From: Bacteroidota bacterium
GTDB taxonomy: Bacteria > Bacteroidota > Rhodothermia > Rhodothermales > JANQRZ01
Reading direction: 5' to 3'
NCBI GenBank assembly: GCA_038746285.1
Contig: JBCDKT010000017.1
Span: forward strand, 1-64,000
Length of the DNA: 64,000 nucleotides
The notes under the pieces were generated by a model. The model did not search any database. It was not told the DNA's origin and saw nothing but the letters and a program-made list of their open reading frames with translations. Below are positions 10,600 through 20,532 of the stretch, one piece after another (position 1 is the stretch's first letter; each line of letters begins with the position of its first letter). The position numbers and the translations under genes are program-made.

Positions 10600-10930
10600 C
10601 TGTCCCTTGCGCGTGTGAACAACTTGTTGACAAGTGAAAAGGGGTGAAAAGCCGCTTCGGGTCCAGCGCGCCGGGAGGGTGGCGCGGCGCGGTGCGTCTG
10701 TGTGCAAAGAATATATTCTCAGAGTAAGCGCTTTGCGTGTAATGCCTTACGACCCTTGATCGTGCTGTGGATAAGATGTGAGCAAAACCCAACACTCTCG
10801 GAGAGGGCGCACGGCGTGGCCCTGATCTCGATTCCCAATCTGATACCCATGTGAATAACTCCTGCGACGCGCGGCGAAGACCTTGCACCGCTTCCACTGC
10901 GGCTCCTATTTTCGGTAGCCCCGAGTGGCC
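10600..10930. other. oriC: Candidate replication origin (oriC) or dnaA control region
   Basis: The 695-bp gap 10329-11023 between the divergent DUF177 gene and dnaA has no convincing gene. It holds one perfect DnaA box (TGTGGATAA, 10766-10774), one with a single change (TGTGAATAA, 10850-10858) and a weaker one (TGTGAACAA, 10614-10622), all in the same orientation. An AT-richer patch (about 10701-10750, including AATATATTCTC) lies between them. An origin next to dnaA is common, but the boxes could equally serve dnaA autoregulation. Confidence 0.55.
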
Positions 10931-11023
10931 TCCCGATGCACGCGCTTTCGGCCCCGTCGCTGCTGCACATCTGACGACGCCCTCCCTCCCTCACTCCCAC
11001 GCCTGAAGCGCTCTGTTTACCGG

Positions 11024-12607
11024 ATGAACGACGCCTCCGAGCCTTCCCGCCACGTCGATACCGATAGCCCCCCCGAAGCGGTCTGGAACGCCTGCCTCGC
11101 CATCATCGGGGACAACATCAACCGGCAGAGCTTCAAGACGTGGTTCGAACCGCTTACCGCCGTAAGCCTTGAGGTGGAGGACGGCCTGACCAAGCTGACG
11201 ATCCAGCTTCCGAGCCGGTTCTACTACGAGTGGCTCGAGGAGCACTACTTCGGCCTGCTCCGCAAGACGGTCACGAAGGTGCTCGGCCCGAGCGGGCGGC
11301 TCTTCTACGACATCGTGATCGAGAAGGACGACGCGGACGGCCCGCCCGGCGCGTCGATGCACCTGCCAGCGCACCCGCCGCCTGCGGCCGAGCCGCTGGC
11401 CGGACCGCCGGGCCAGTCCAGCGGTGGCGAGGTCCCGCCGCCGTCGGCACCGCGCGAGCAGCCTGGCGGGCGGCCCCGGACGACCCGCCGGCCCCCGCAG
11501 GGGCAGTCCCCGGCCGCCTCGCCGCCGCCGATCGCCAACCCGTTTGCGATCCCTGGCATCCAGAAGGTCAAGGTAGACAGCCAGCTCAACGCGAGCTACA
11601 CCTTCGAGCGCTTCATCGAGGGCGACTGCAACCGCCTCGCCCGGAGCGCCTCGTGGGCCATCGCCCAGCAGCCCGGCGCGACGGCGTTCAACCCGTTCCT
11701 GATCTACGGCGGCGTCGGGCTCGGCAAGACGCACCTGATCCAGGCCGTGGGCAACTTCGTCCGGCAGCACCACAAGAGCGAGGCCGTGCTCTACGTCTCG
11801 TCCGAGCGCTTCACGACCCAGTTCGTCCAGGCCATCCAGAACAACCGCGCCTCGGACTTCTCGCTCTTCTACCGCCAGATCGACCTCCTGATCGTGGACG
11901 ACGTGCAGTTCTTCGGCGGCAAGGAGAAGACGCAGGAGGAGTTCTTTCACATCTTCAACGCCCTCCACCAGTCCGGCAAGCAGATCATCCTCTCCGCCGA
12001 CCGACCGCCGAAGGACATCGACGGCATCGAGGAGCGGCTGCTCTCGCGCTTCCAGTGGGGCCTCTCGGCCGACATGAAGCCGCCGGAGCTCGAGACCCGC
12101 ATCGCGATCCTCAACCGCAAGGCCGAGGACGACGGGATCGAGGTCGACGGCGAGGTGATCGAGTTCATCGCGCACAACGTCAAGAGCAACATCCGCGAAC
12201 TCGAAGGCTCGCTCATCCGGCTCCTCGCGCACTCGACGCTCCACAGCCGCGAGATCGACCTGGAGCTGGCACGCGAGATGCTGCGCGACATCATCAAGGA
12301 GACCCACGTCTCGCTCGGCGTCGAGCAGATCCAGCAGATCGTCTGCGAGTACTTCTCGATTCCCGAGGACCTTGTCCGGGCGCGCACCCGCAAGCGCGAG
12401 GTCGTCCAGGCGCGCCAGGTGGCGATGTACTTCGCCAAGCAGTTCACCAAGCACTCGCTCAAGACCATCGGCCTCCACTTCGGCGGGCGCGACCACTCGA
12501 CCGTCATCCACGCGATCCAGAGCATCGAGAACCAGATCGAGACCGAGGTCAAGTTCCGCGAGATCATCGACGAGATCCGCCGCAAGCTCGAACTCCATAC
12601 CCGGTGA
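11024..12607 (+). CDS. dnaA: Chromosomal replication initiator DnaA
   Basis: 527 residues. Domain I (about 20-95) has the INRQSFKTWFEPL signature. Domain II (about 105-180) is a long Pro/Gly/Ala linker, longer than in E. coli. The AAA+ domain III has Walker A GGVGLGKTH near 230 and Walker B LLIVDDVQFF near 288. Domain IV ends with the DnaA signature FGGRDHSTVIHAI near 485, which reads DnaA boxes. The start is ATG at 11024 rather than an upstream ATG at 10925, because conserved domain I begins soon after it. Confidence 0.97.
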   Translation: MNDASEPSRHVDTDSPPEAVWNACLAIIGDNINRQSFKTWFEPLTAVSLEVEDGLTKLTIQLPSRFYYEWLEEHYFGLLRKTVTKVLGPSGRLFYDIVIEKDDADGPPGASMHLPAHPPPAAEPLAGPPGQSSGGEVPPPSAPREQPGGRPRTTRRPPQGQSPAASPPPIANPFAIPGIQKVKVDSQLNASYTFERFIEGDCNRLARSASWAIAQQPGATAFNPFLIYGGVGLGKTHLIQAVGNFVRQHHKSEAVLYVSSERFTTQFVQAIQNNRASDFSLFYRQIDLLIVDDVQFFGGKEKTQEEFFHIFNALHQSGKQIILSADRPPKDIDGIEERLLSRFQWGLSADMKPPELETRIAILNRKAEDDGIEVDGEVIEFIAHNVKSNIRELEGSLIRLLAHSTLHSREIDLELAREMLRDIIKETHVSLGVEQIQQIVCEYFSIPEDLVRARTRKREVVQARQVAMYFAKQFTKHSLKTIGLHFGGRDHSTVIHAIQSIENQIETEVKFREIIDEIRRKLELHTR

Positions 12608-12651
12608 GACGGAAGACGGTGATACAGAGGACAGAGAGCCTGTCTTCCGTC
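12608..12651. repeat. Intergenic inverted repeat (dnaA-dnaN)
   Basis: Arms GACGGAAGAC (12608-12617) and GTCTTCCGTC (12642-12651), with AGGACAGA / TCTGTCCT words nearby, fill much of the 118-bp gap between dnaA and dnaN. Confidence 0.6.
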
Positions 12652-12725
12652 TTCTGTCCTCCGAGCTTGCATCCGTTGCTTTCGTTTCCGATACTTACCG
12701 GCCCCCTATCCTTCCGAGTCCCGCC

Positions 12726-13868
12726 ATGAAATTCACCGTCTCCAGCACCGACCTCCAGAAAGCGCTCACCGCCGTCAGCGGGGCTGTCCCGAGCAAGAGC
12801 ACGCTCCCGATCCTCGAGTGCGTCCTATTCGAGAAAGAGGAAGGCGACGCCGGCGGCATGCTCCGCCTCGCGGCGACCGACCTCGAGGTCTCGATCGTGC
12901 AGCACCTCGCCGTGCAGTTCGGGACCAACGGGGCCGAGGGCACCGAGCGCATCGCGGTCCCGGCTAAGCGCCTCTTGGACACGCTCCGCGCGCTCCCCGA
13001 CCTCCCGGTCACTTTCACCTCGGACGCCGAGTTCCAGGTCGAGCTGACGACCGACCAGGGCCGGTACAAGATGGTCGGCTTCGACGGGGCCGACTATCCG
13101 GCGCTGCCGGCGCTCGAGGACGCCCGCGAGATCGAGACCGACGGCGGCCTCGTCAAGCGCGCCATCTCGAAGACCTCATTCGCGGTCTCCAAAGACGCCC
13201 TCCGCCCGGCGATGATGGGAATCTACTTCCAGGTCCGCCCCGAGCACAGCCGGGTCGTTGCCACCGACGGGCACCGCCTCGTCAAGCTCGTCCTGGACGC
13301 CGTCACAGCCGAGGAGCCGCTCGACTTCGTGGTCCCCGAGAAAGCCCTCAACCTCACCGGCCGCGTCGCCACCGACGAGCCCTGCACGATCCGCGTCGGC
13401 TCGGGCTACGTCGGGTTCGACTTCGGCTCGACGCAGGTGATGGGCCGGATGATCGACGAGCCGTACCCCAACTACGAGGCCGTCATCCCGGTCGAGAATG
13501 ACAAGCGGCTGACCGTCAGCAGCGCCGCGCTCCTGGCCGCCGTGCGGCGCGTCGCGCTCTACTCGTCCTCGATGACGCACCAGATCCGCCTCAGGCTCGA
13601 ACCCAACACGCTCACCATCTCTGCCGAGGACATCGAGCGCGCCAGCGAGGCGAAGGAGACCGTGCTCGGCGAGTACGACGGGCCGGGGCTGGAGATCGGC
13701 TTCAACTCGGTCTACCTCATCGAAGTCCTCTCGAACGTCAGCGCCGACGACGTGGTGTTCGAGTTCTCGTCGCCCAACCGCGCCGGCGTGGTCCTCCCCG
13801 CCGAGCAGCCCGAAGGCGAAGACATGCTGATGCTCATCATGCCGGTGATGCTGAACACCTACGCGTAG
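12726..13868 (+). CDS. dnaN: DNA polymerase III beta subunit (sliding clamp)
   Basis: 380 residues, typical for the three-domain clamp that tethers DNA polymerase III. The start MKFTVSSTDLQKALTAVSGA, the loop SKSTLPILECVLF, FATDGHRL-type VVATDGHRLVKL and the C-terminal LIMPVML are all clamp landmarks. It follows dnaA directly. recF, which often comes next, is absent here; instead a convergent anti-sigma gene follows across a hairpin. Confidence 0.97.
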   Translation: MKFTVSSTDLQKALTAVSGAVPSKSTLPILECVLFEKEEGDAGGMLRLAATDLEVSIVQHLAVQFGTNGAEGTERIAVPAKRLLDTLRALPDLPVTFTSDAEFQVELTTDQGRYKMVGFDGADYPALPALEDAREIETDGGLVKRAISKTSFAVSKDALRPAMMGIYFQVRPEHSRVVATDGHRLVKLVLDAVTAEEPLDFVVPEKALNLTGRVATDEPCTIRVGSGYVGFDFGSTQVMGRMIDEPYPNYEAVIPVENDKRLTVSSAALLAAVRRVALYSSSMTHQIRLRLEPNTLTISAEDIERASEAKETVLGEYDGPGLEIGFNSVYLIEVLSNVSADDVVFEFSSPNRAGVVLPAEQPEGEDMLMLIMPVMLNTYA

Positions 13869-13890
13869 GCCTGGAGCGCCGCACCTCTGC

Positions 13891-13918
13891 GGGCCACTCA
13901 CCATGCGGTGGGTGGCCC
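13891..13918. terminator. Hairpin between convergent dnaN and anti-sigma genes
   Basis: Twelve-base arms GGGCCACTCACC and GGTGGGTGGCCC with a 4-base loop pair with one wobble. The position between two convergent 3' ends suits a bidirectional terminator. The U tract is weak. Confidence 0.5.
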
Positions 13919-13943
13919 GTCTATCTGCAAGACCTCCGGCCCG

Positions 13944-14948
13944 CTACAGGACCGATGCAGCCAACGCATCGAGGAGGCGCTGGGCATCGGGGGCGCTCGG
14001 TCCTCGCTCGTCCACGACCGTCTGGAACGCCTGGCGGGCGGCGGCTTCGTCGCCCTGGTAGAGCCTGATCTTGCCGATCACGAACCGGGCTTCCAGCGCG
14101 ATGGGGCCGTCCGGCGCGCCCAGCGACGCAGCTTGTTCGAGGAGCGCTGTCGCCTCGCGCAGCCCGTCGGGGGCGTAGCTCGGGAAGAGGCCGAGCGTGG
14201 TGGAGCGGGCGTCGTGGAGCGCGTCGAGGGCTTCGGCGTAGCGGTCGGCTACAGGGTCCATGTCGCCATCGGCCCCCCGGAGCCGGAGCCCCTGAAACTC
14301 GTCAGCCACCTCGTCTAATCCCGCGAGGCGCTCGTAGGAAGACAGGCTCGACCCGCTGGCGAAGAAGAGGCCGCCGTAGAGGAGCGCGAGGGCGAGCGAG
14401 GCCGCGAGCGCGAGCCGCGGCAGCGAGACGCGCCGCCGCAGCGGCACGGCCGGCCGGTCCGTGACCGACGTGCGCCACGACCGCGCAGGCTCGCGCTTCG
14501 GCACCGCCGTCGGCGTGTAGGGCGTGAACCCAATCCCCGATGAGCCGTCGGGGTCGAGCGGGAGGCTGGTGAGCCGCTTGAACTGGGCCGCGGGCGACTC
14601 CGCGCCCTGGGTGAGCGTCTTGAGCCGGTCCTGCATCATCGCGTAGCGGCGCTCCAGCTCCGGGTGCTCGTCGAACGCGTCCTCGATCCGGTTGCCGAGG
14701 GCGGCGAGGTCGGGCGGGAGCGGGTGGTTGCCGGCTGCGTACTGCGAGGCCAGGTAGCGGGCCATCGACTCGGCATCGGGCACCTCGGCCCCGGCGCGCG
14801 CCGCGTCGTCGAGGAGCGCCCGGACGGCGCGGCCCTCGGCCCGGATGAGCTCGGCCTCGGGATGCTCGGCGAGGTAGGCGTCGACCGCGTCCCGCTCCGA
14901 AGCCGGGAGGTCGTCGTAGTTGAGCAAGGCCTGTTCGATGGATCCCAT
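13944..14948 (-). CDS. Putative anti-sigma factor, single-pass membrane protein
   Basis: 334 residues. The N-terminal half is helical and charged, resembling a zinc-free anti-sigma module (DYLAEHPE-like turns at 20-100). One membrane segment spans about 177-198 (LALAASLALALLYGGLFF). The C-terminal half has a tandem-helix, TPR-like region (ATALLEQAASL, EARFVIGKIRLYQGDEAAA). It lies just downstream of, and in the same direction as, an ECF-type sigma gene, the usual place for a membrane-anchored anti-sigma factor. The family assignment rests on context and topology. Confidence 0.65.
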   Translation of the reverse strand: MGSIEQALLNYDDLPASERDAVDAYLAEHPEAELIRAEGRAVRALLDDAARAGAEVPDAESMARYLASQYAAGNHPLPPDLAALGNRIEDAFDEHPELERRYAMMQDRLKTLTQGAESPAAQFKRLTSLPLDPDGSSGIGFTPYTPTAVPKREPARSWRTSVTDRPAVPLRRRVSLPRLALAASLALALLYGGLFFASGSSLSSYERLAGLDEVADEFQGLRLRGADGDMDPVADRYAEALDALHDARSTTLGLFPSYAPDGLREATALLEQAASLGAPDGPIALEARFVIGKIRLYQGDEAAARQAFQTVVDERGPSAPDAQRLLDALAASVL

Positions 14949-15072
14949 GTGCGGTGGACAGGAGACGCGTGTCCGAGACTGTGCGTTCGGCGAGTGCGGT
15001 TCGGCGGGTACGGTTTCGAGACTCTCTACGTGCCGTAAGACAACGAAGCAGGGCTCCGCATAACCTCCTCGG

Positions 15073-15711
15073 TCAAATGCGGATTTCTTGAAGGAGCGCG
15101 ACGAGCTCCGGGTCGGACCGCAGGCGGACGACGGCTTTGTGGGCGAAGGCGCGGAGCGAGGCCAGCGGACGCCCCGTCGCCTCGCTGATCTCGTCGTACG
15201 AGCGGTCCTCCAGAAACTTCATCCGGGCGATTTCGCGCAAGGACGGCGGCAGGCGCTCGACCGCGTGCTCGGCCGCGCGCCGCGTCGCCAGGCGGTCGTT
15301 CTCGAACGTCTCCGGGCGGGGCGGGGCCGGCGTGCGCGTCTCGTCGAACGAGGTCTGCTCCCGGTAGCGCCGCAGGAAGTTGACGAACACGTTGCGGCAG
15401 ATCACGCTGACCCAGCTCGCGAAGCGCTCGGGTTGCTGCACCCGGTCGAGGTTCATCCGCGCTTTCGTGAACGCCTTGCCGATGAGCTGGTCGAGGTCCG
15501 TCGGGCCGTAGGCGCTGTCGCGCAGAAACTTGGCGACGAAGTAGCGCCGGGTGTAGCAGTAGGTCCACAGTTCGACCACTTCGAGGTCGTCGGCGCTGCC
15601 GCCGGCGTGCCACCGGACGAACGCCTCGTTGGCCTGGTCTAGGTCGTCGACGTGAAACGGAAGGCGGGCCGCTACCTCGTCCAGCGAGCGCATCGTAGCC
15701 TTGAGCGTCAT
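15073..15711 (-). CDS. RNA polymerase sigma factor, ECF type
   Basis: 212 residues from ATG at 15711. Region 2 is visible as LDQLIGKAFTKARMNLD followed by FASWVSVICRNVFVNFLRRY, and region 4 as LPPSLREIARMKFLEDRSYDE and the helix-turn-helix SEATGRPLASLRAFAHKA. The upstream in-frame ATG at 15876 would add 55 unlike residues and was not chosen. It is probably controlled by the membrane protein encoded downstream. The target genes are unknown. Confidence 0.85.
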   Translation of the reverse strand: MTLKATMRSLDEVAARLPFHVDDLDQANEAFVRWHAGGSADDLEVVELWTYCYTRRYFVAKFLRDSAYGPTDLDQLIGKAFTKARMNLDRVQQPERFASWVSVICRNVFVNFLRRYREQTSFDETRTPAPPRPETFENDRLATRRAAEHAVERLPPSLREIARMKFLEDRSYDEISEATGRPLASLRAFAHKAVVRLRSDPELVALLQEIRI

Positions 15712-16032
15712 AGGCCGCTGGAGAGAGCGAGGGGGAAAGGGACCGCCGGGTGCCAGAGGATAAGCTGAGCCCGCGTATTCTGGCAGCAGGATGCAGAAGA
15801 AGATAAGAAAGGATTTGCCAAGGCGGAACAGAGGCCGACCTGCCGGGTGGGGGAAAAGGTGCCGAGGAGCCATCACCGGCCTCCTGCACCTCTCGCCTCC
15901 TTTCTGTTCTCTGCCGGCCGCCTTCTTTCTAAATTGGCTTTCTCGGAATAGACGTAGGCCCTAGTTTACCCTGCTCCCGTCGCGTCGTCGGTGCGTCCTT
16001 CGGCGCGGCTTCACGTTTCTGCTTTTCCAGGT
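15712..16032. promoter_or_regulatory. Divergent promoter region, sigma gene / rplM
   Basis: A 321-bp gap without a gene. It must hold the promoters of both divergent units. Possible elements for rplM are TTG at 15934 and TAGTTTA at 15962-15968, but the spacing is long and the assignment weak. A pyrimidine-rich stretch (about 15890-15930) precedes them. Confidence 0.35.
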
Positions 16033-16476
16033 ATGGACCACAACAGCTTCAAGACCGCCAGCGCCCGCCCGGCCGATGTCGAGCGCCACTGGCACGTCGT
16101 CGACGCCGAGAACCAGGTCGTCGGCCGGCTCGCGGCTCGCGTCGCGGCCGTGCTGCGCGGCAAGCACAAGCCCTCCTACACCCCACACGTCGACACCGGC
16201 GACTTCGTCGTGGTCGTCAACGCGGAGAAGGCCCGCTTCACCGGGCAGAAGGAGACCAAAAAGGAGTACTTCAGCCACAGCGGCTACCCCGGCGGCGTCA
16301 AGACCGCCACGCCGAAGGAGATGCGCGCCAAGAAGCCGACATTCATCATCGAGAACGCGGTCAAGGGCATGCTCCCCAAGAACCCGCTCGGCCGGGCGAT
16401 GGGCAAGAAGCTCAAGGTCTATGCTGGCCCAGAGCACCCACACGAGGCCCAGGAGCCGCAGCCGCTCGAATTCTAG
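16033..16476 (+). CDS. rplM: 50S ribosomal protein L13
   Basis: 147 residues from ATG at 16033. The segments [20 protein letters not shown] and [21 protein letters not shown] are the L13 hallmarks. L13 is an early-assembling large-subunit protein. It is followed by rpsI as in nearly all bacteria, across a 78-bp spacer palindrome. Confidence 0.97.
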   Translation: MDHNSFKTASARPADVERHWHVVDAENQVVGRLAARVAAVLRGKHKPSYTPHVDTGDFVVVVNAEKARFTGQKETKKEYFSHSGYPGGVKTATPKEMRAKKPTFIIENAVKGMLPKNPLGRAMGKKLKVYAGPEHPHEAQEPQPLEF

Positions 16477-16497
16477 GACGCTGTTAGCTTTTGGCTT

Positions 16498-16536
16498 TTG
16501 GCTGTTAGCGGTCAGAGGCTACGAGCTAACAGCCAA
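16498..16536. repeat. Intergenic inverted repeat (rplM-rpsI)
   Basis: Perfect 12-bp arms TTGGCTGTTAGC (16498-16509) and GCTAACAGCCAA (16525-16536). Extra copies of the words TTAGC, TTTTGGC and TAATAGCCAA extend it to about 16482-16552, ending three bases before the rpsI start. Confidence 0.75.
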
Positions 16537-16554
16537 CAGCTAATAGCCAACCCC

Positions 16555-16947
16555 ATGGCAGTAACCCAGTACCAGGCCATCGGCCGCCGCAAGACCGCCG
16601 TGGCGCGCGTCTACCTCCGCCCCGGCAGCGGCAACATCGTCATCAACAAGAAGCCGCTCGAAGCCTACCTCCCGACCGAGGCCCGGCAGCGCGCCCTCCG
16701 CGCGCCGTTCGTCGTGACCGAGACGGCCGGGCAGTTCGACGTGCTCGTCAATGCCAAAGGCGGCGGCCTCACCGGCCAGGCCGAGGCCACGCAGCTCGGC
16801 ATCGCCCGGGCCCTCGTCGCCTACAACGAGGAGCTGCGCAAGCCGCTCCGCGACGCCGGCTTCATGACGCGCGACCCACGCATGGTCGAGCGCAAGAAGT
16901 ACGGCCAGCCGAAGGCGCGCAAGCGGTTCCAGTTCTCGAAGCGCTAG
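16555..16947 (+). CDS. rpsI: 30S ribosomal protein S9
   Basis: 130 residues. QYQAIGRRKTAVARVYL at the start, GGLTGQAEATQLGIARAL in the middle and the C-terminal tail KKYGQPKARKRFQFSKR, which reaches the P-site tRNA, identify S9. The start is ATG at 16555; an earlier in-frame start lies in the spacer palindrome and is unlikely. Confidence 0.97.
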   Translation: MAVTQYQAIGRRKTAVARVYLRPGSGNIVINKKPLEAYLPTEARQRALRAPFVVTETAGQFDVLVNAKGGGLTGQAEATQLGIARALVAYNEELRKPLRDAGFMTRDPRMVERKKYGQPKARKRFQFSKR

Positions 16948-16970
16948 CTCGAACGTCGAGTTACGAGTGT

Positions 16971-17009
16971 CGAATGTCGAGTGGGTGCTTGCCTCCAGCT
17001 CGACATTCG
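16971..17009. repeat. Intergenic inverted repeat (rpsI-rpsB)
   Basis: Perfect 11-bp arms CGAATGTCGAG (16971-16981) and CTCGACATTCG (16999-17009), flanked by related words (CGAGTTACGAGTG, CACTCGCAATTCG). The whole 195-bp gap also carries the region leading into rpsB. Confidence 0.7.
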
Positions 17010-17142
17010 TCACTCGCAATTCGGCACTATCCCTCACACCGCCCGATGCGGCAGCGGGTGTTCCGGCCGGAGCCGTGCTCCCCGGGATCGCTGGCCCGCA
17101 GACGACGGCGGTGGTGGACCTAACCAAACCCTACCTACTCTC

Positions 17143-17970
17143 ATGGCACGCGTATCCGTCGAAGACCTGCTCCGCGCAGGCTCCCACTTTGGCCACCTCA
17201 CCAGCCGCTGGAATCCGAAGATGGCCCCGTACATCTTCATGGAGCGCAACGGCATCCACATCATCGACCTCAAGCAGAGCCAGGCGATGCTCGACGAGGC
17301 CGCCGGCGCGATCGGCCGGATCGCGGGCAAGGGCCGCAAGGTGCTCTTCGTCGGCACCAAGAAGCAGGCGCAGGAGATCGTCCGCACCGAGGCCGAGCGC
17401 TGCGGGATGCCCTACGTCACCGAGCGCTGGCTCGGCGGGATGCTGACCAACTTCCAGACGATCCGCCGCTCGATCCGCCGCATGGAGCAGCTCGTCAAGG
17501 AGGAGCAGGACGGCACGGCGGCGCAGCTCAAGAAGAAGGAGCGCCTCATGCGGAGCCGCGAGCGCGAGAAGCTCGAGAAGACCCTCGGCGGCATCGCCGA
17601 CATGAACCGGCTCCCGAACGCGCTCTTCGTCGTCGACACCAACCGCGAGCACATCGCCGTCCAGGAGGCCCGCAAGCTCGACATCCCCGTCTTCGCACTC
17701 CTCGACACCAACTGCGACCCTGACCACGTCGACTACGGCATCCCGGCCAACGACGACGCCATGAAGTCGATCCAAGTCGTCACCCACGCGGTCGCCGAAG
17801 CCGTGGCCGAGGCCGCGCGCGCCGGTGAGATGGAGCGCGAGGCCCGGAAGGCCGAGCAGGAGAAGCGCCAGCAAGACGCCGCTGCTGCCAAAGCGCAGGC
17901 CGAGGCCGAAGCCGCCGAGGAGGTCGTCACGATGGCCGACGCGGAGGCCGAAGCCAGCGCCGACGGCTGA
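17143..17970 (+). CDS. rpsB: 30S ribosomal protein S2
   Basis: 275 residues. [20 protein letters not shown], the zinc-free [12 protein letters not shown] and [15 protein letters not shown] are classical S2 motifs. It has an Ala/Glu-rich C-terminal extension of about 45 residues, common in high-GC Bacteroidota relatives. It precedes tsf, the standard order. Confidence 0.97.
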   Translation: MARVSVEDLLRAGSHFGHLTSRWNPKMAPYIFMERNGIHIIDLKQSQAMLDEAAGAIGRIAGKGRKVLFVGTKKQAQEIVRTEAERCGMPYVTERWLGGMLTNFQTIRRSIRRMEQLVKEEQDGTAAQLKKKERLMRSREREKLEKTLGGIADMNRLPNALFVVDTNREHIAVQEARKLDIPVFALLDTNCDPDHVDYGIPANDDAMKSIQVVTHAVAEAVAEAARAGEMEREARKAEQEKRQQDAAAAKAQAEAEAAEEVVTMADAEAEASADG

Positions 17971-18065
17971 CCCCGCCGGCGTGTAGGGGCGCCCCTCGTG
18001 GTCGCCCTTTCCGAGACCGTCTCCCACGCTATATCTGACCACGACACCGAACGACAACCGAACCG

Positions 18066-18830
18066 ATGAGCACGATTTCCGCCAAAGACGTCAAGCGCCT
18101 CCGCGACTCCACCGGCGTCGGCATGATGGATTGCAAGAAGGCCCTCGCCGAAGCCAACGGCGACTTCGAGGGCGTCATCACGACCGCCACGAGCGACGAC
18201 GCGACCGTCGGCGTCCTCGCCGAGGTCAACTCCGAGACCGACTTCGTCGCCCGCAACGACGACTTCGTCGGCTACGCCGAGCGCATCACGGCCCTCATCC
18301 TCCGCGAGCGCCCCGCCGGCCTCGACGCGCTCAAGGCGCTCGACTTCGAGGGCGGGCGCACCGTCGGCGAGTCGCTCATCGACATGACCGGCAAGATCGG
18401 CGAGAAGATCGAGGTCCGCCGCTTCGAGGTCGTCGACGCCGGGGCAGGCAACCAGATCGTGACCTACATCCACCCCGGGGCCAAGCTCGGCGTGCTCGTC
18501 GAGATGCAGGGCGCGAACGGTGTCGCTGACGCCGGGCGCGACGTGGCGATGCAGGTCGCCGCGATGAACCCGGTGGCCGCCAACCGCGACGAGGTGCCGG
18601 AGGAGGTCAAGCAGAAGGAGCTCGAGATCGGCCGCGAGACGGCGCGCAACGAGGGCAAGCCGGACCACATCCTCGACCGGATCGCCACCGGCAAGCTGGA
18701 GCGGTTCTACAAGGACAACGTCCTCGTGGACCAGCCCTTCGTCAAGGACTCCTCGATGACGGTCAAGGAGATGCTCGCGAAGGGCGGCACCGACGTCGTA
18801 CGCTACGTGCGCTACGGCCTCGGCAGCTAG
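18066..18830 (+). CDS. tsf: Translation elongation factor Ts
   Basis: 254 residues. EF-Ts recharges EF-Tu with GTP. The N-terminal UBA-like domain shows [19 protein letters not shown], followed by the [10 protein letters not shown] core motif that inserts into EF-Tu, and the C-terminal [17 protein letters not shown]. It follows rpsB by 95 bp, a gap that includes a short GTAGGGGCG-type palindrome (about 17985-18000). Confidence 0.97.
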   Translation: MSTISAKDVKRLRDSTGVGMMDCKKALAEANGDFEGVITTATSDDATVGVLAEVNSETDFVARNDDFVGYAERITALILRERPAGLDALKALDFEGGRTVGESLIDMTGKIGEKIEVRRFEVVDAGAGNQIVTYIHPGAKLGVLVEMQGANGVADAGRDVAMQVAAMNPVAANRDEVPEEVKQKELEIGRETARNEGKPDHILDRIATGKLERFYKDNVLVDQPFVKDSSMTVKEMLAKGGTDVVRYVRYGLGS

Positions 18831-18859
18831 GTCGGACCTCGAACATTGAACGACTCCGC

Positions 18860-18884
18860 AGGGGCGGGTTTGAAACCTGCCCCT
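18860..18884. repeat. GTAGGGGCG-type palindrome (tsf-pyrH)
   Basis: A 25-base near-perfect inverted repeat: AGGGGCGGGTTT, a central G, then AAACCTGCCCCT. The same kind of palindrome recurs at 21471-21490 and 56463-56486, always between genes. Confidence 0.65.
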
Positions 18885-18967
18885 ACGCCTGTCCACACGC
18901 CGGCGTGGATTGCGCGAGACGGCGGCGCACCGTAGTTTCCAGTGCTCCCTCTCGCGCACCGCTCGTC

Positions 18968-19765
18968 ATGGCCGACTCCTCGCAGCCCCTCCGCTACCGC
19001 CGCGTCCTGATCAAGCTCAGCGGCGAGTCGCTCCTCGGCGACAAGCCCTTTGGCATCGACCACCGCGTGCTGAACCGCTACGCGGAGGAGCTGCAGGAGG
19101 CGCACGAGGCCGGGGCCGAGCTCGCCCTCGTCGTCGGCGGCGGCAACATCTTCCGGGGCGTCTCGCCCGAGGGCGCGGCGATGTCCTCGCGCGCCCACGG
19201 CGACTACATGGGGATGCTGGCCACGATGATCAACGCGATGGCACTCCAGGACGCGCTGGAACAGAAGGGCGTCTTCACCCGGCTCATGTCGGCCATCGAG
19301 ATGGACGAGATCGCCGAGCCGTTCATCCGCCGCCGGGCGATCCGCCACCTCGAAAAGGGACGCGTGGTGATCTTCGGCGCGGGCACCGGCAACCCCTACT
19401 TCACCACCGACACCGCCGCGAGCCTCCGCGCTGCCGAGGTCGACGCGGAGGTCGTCCTCAAGGGCACGCGCGTCCCCGGCGTCTTCACCGCCGACCCGGA
19501 GACGGACCCCGAGGCCCGGCGCTTCGCCACGATCAGCGGGCACGAGGTCTTCCGCCGCAACCTCAAGGTGATGGACCTCACCGCGATCTCGCTCTGCCAG
19601 GAGTCCGGCCTGCCCATCGTCGTCTTCAACATGGATGAGCCCGGCATGCTCCTCCGCGTGCTTCGCGACGCGGGCGAGGGCACGCTCATCCAGTGGGACG
19701 ACGACACGAGCACGCTCGCCGACCCCTCCGACCTGTCCTCCCCAATCGCTACCTCTGCGTCATGA
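18968..19765 (+). CDS. pyrH: UMP kinase
   Basis: 265 residues. It phosphorylates UMP to UDP and is of the amino-acid-kinase fold. [14 protein letters not shown], the glycine-rich [12 protein letters not shown], and [22 protein letters not shown] are its signatures. The start is ATG at 18968. Its stop overlaps the frr start (ATGA), so the two are translationally coupled. Confidence 0.97.
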   Translation: MADSSQPLRYRRVLIKLSGESLLGDKPFGIDHRVLNRYAEELQEAHEAGAELALVVGGGNIFRGVSPEGAAMSSRAHGDYMGMLATMINAMALQDALEQKGVFTRLMSAIEMDEIAEPFIRRRAIRHLEKGRVVIFGAGTGNPYFTTDTAASLRAAEVDAEVVLKGTRVPGVFTADPETDPEARRFATISGHEVFRRNLKVMDLTAISLCQESGLPIVVFNMDEPGMLLRVLRDAGEGTLIQWDDDTSTLADPSDLSSPIATSAS

Positions 19766-20331
19766 TCGACGACACCCTGAAAGTCATCCTGGACGAGACG
19801 CGCCAGCACATGCACAAGGCGCTCGAGCACCTCGCCCACCAGTTCAACCACATCCGCGCCGGGCGGGCCTCGACGAGCATGGTGGACGACGTGAAGGTCG
19901 ACGCCTACGGCCAGCACATGCCGCTCAACCAGGTCGCCAGCGTGAGCGCGCCGCAGTCGGACCTGATCGTGATCCAGCCCTGGGACAAGGGCATGCTCGC
20001 CCCCATCGAGCGCGCGATCACCGCCGCCAACCTCGGCCTCAACCCGACGAACGACGGCACGCTCATCCGCATCGCCATCCCGCCGCTGACCGAGGAGCGC
20101 CGCAAGGAACTCGCCAAGGCCGCCCGCTCCGAGGGCGAGGAGGCCAAGATCTCGATCCGCAACGCCCGCCGCTCGGCCAAAGACGACATCAAGAAGGCCA
20201 CCGACGCCGAGAGCCTGAGCGAGGACATGCGCTACGAGAGCGAGGACCGGCTCCAGACGATCACCGACGAGTACGTCGGCAAGGTGGACGAGATGCTCGG
20301 CAAGAAGGAAACCGATATTATGGCGGTCTGA
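19762..20331 (+). CDS. frr: Ribosome recycling factor
   Basis: 189 residues, the standard size. [51 protein letters not shown] and the basic [13 protein letters not shown] are RRF landmarks. The protein splits post-termination ribosomes with EF-G. It overlaps pyrH by four bases. Confidence 0.97.
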   Translation: MIDDTLKVILDETRQHMHKALEHLAHQFNHIRAGRASTSMVDDVKVDAYGQHMPLNQVASVSAPQSDLIVIQPWDKGMLAPIERAITAANLGLNPTNDGTLIRIAIPPLTEERRKELAKAARSEGEEAKISIRNARRSAKDDIKKATDAESLSEDMRYESEDRLQTITDEYVGKVDEMLGKKETDIMAV

Positions 20332-20421
20332 CGAACGACGAATTACGAGTGACGAATGGCGAGCGGAGTGGCGAGGCCCAGCAGGTTGCCCGATCTTCGT
20401 CGCTCCTAGTTCCCCATCCCC

Positions 20422-20509
20422 GGAGAGGTGCCCGAGTGGCTGAAGGGGCGCGCCTGGAAAGCGCGTGTGCCGGTTCCCGGTACCGAGGGTTCGAATCCCT
20501 CTCTCTCCG
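20422..20509 (+). tRNA. tRNA-Ser (anticodon GGA)
   Basis: 88 nucleotides with a 7-bp acceptor (GGAGAGG with TCTCTCC, one G-U) and discriminator G. The anticodon stem is CGCGC / GCGCG around loop CTGGAAA, giving anticodon GGA, which reads UCC and UCU. A long variable arm and the T arm GAGGG TTCGAAT CCCTC mark a class II serine tRNA. CCA is not encoded. It sits between frr and yicC. Confidence 0.95.
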
Positions 20510-20532
20510 CATGTTTATTTGCTGATTGGGTG

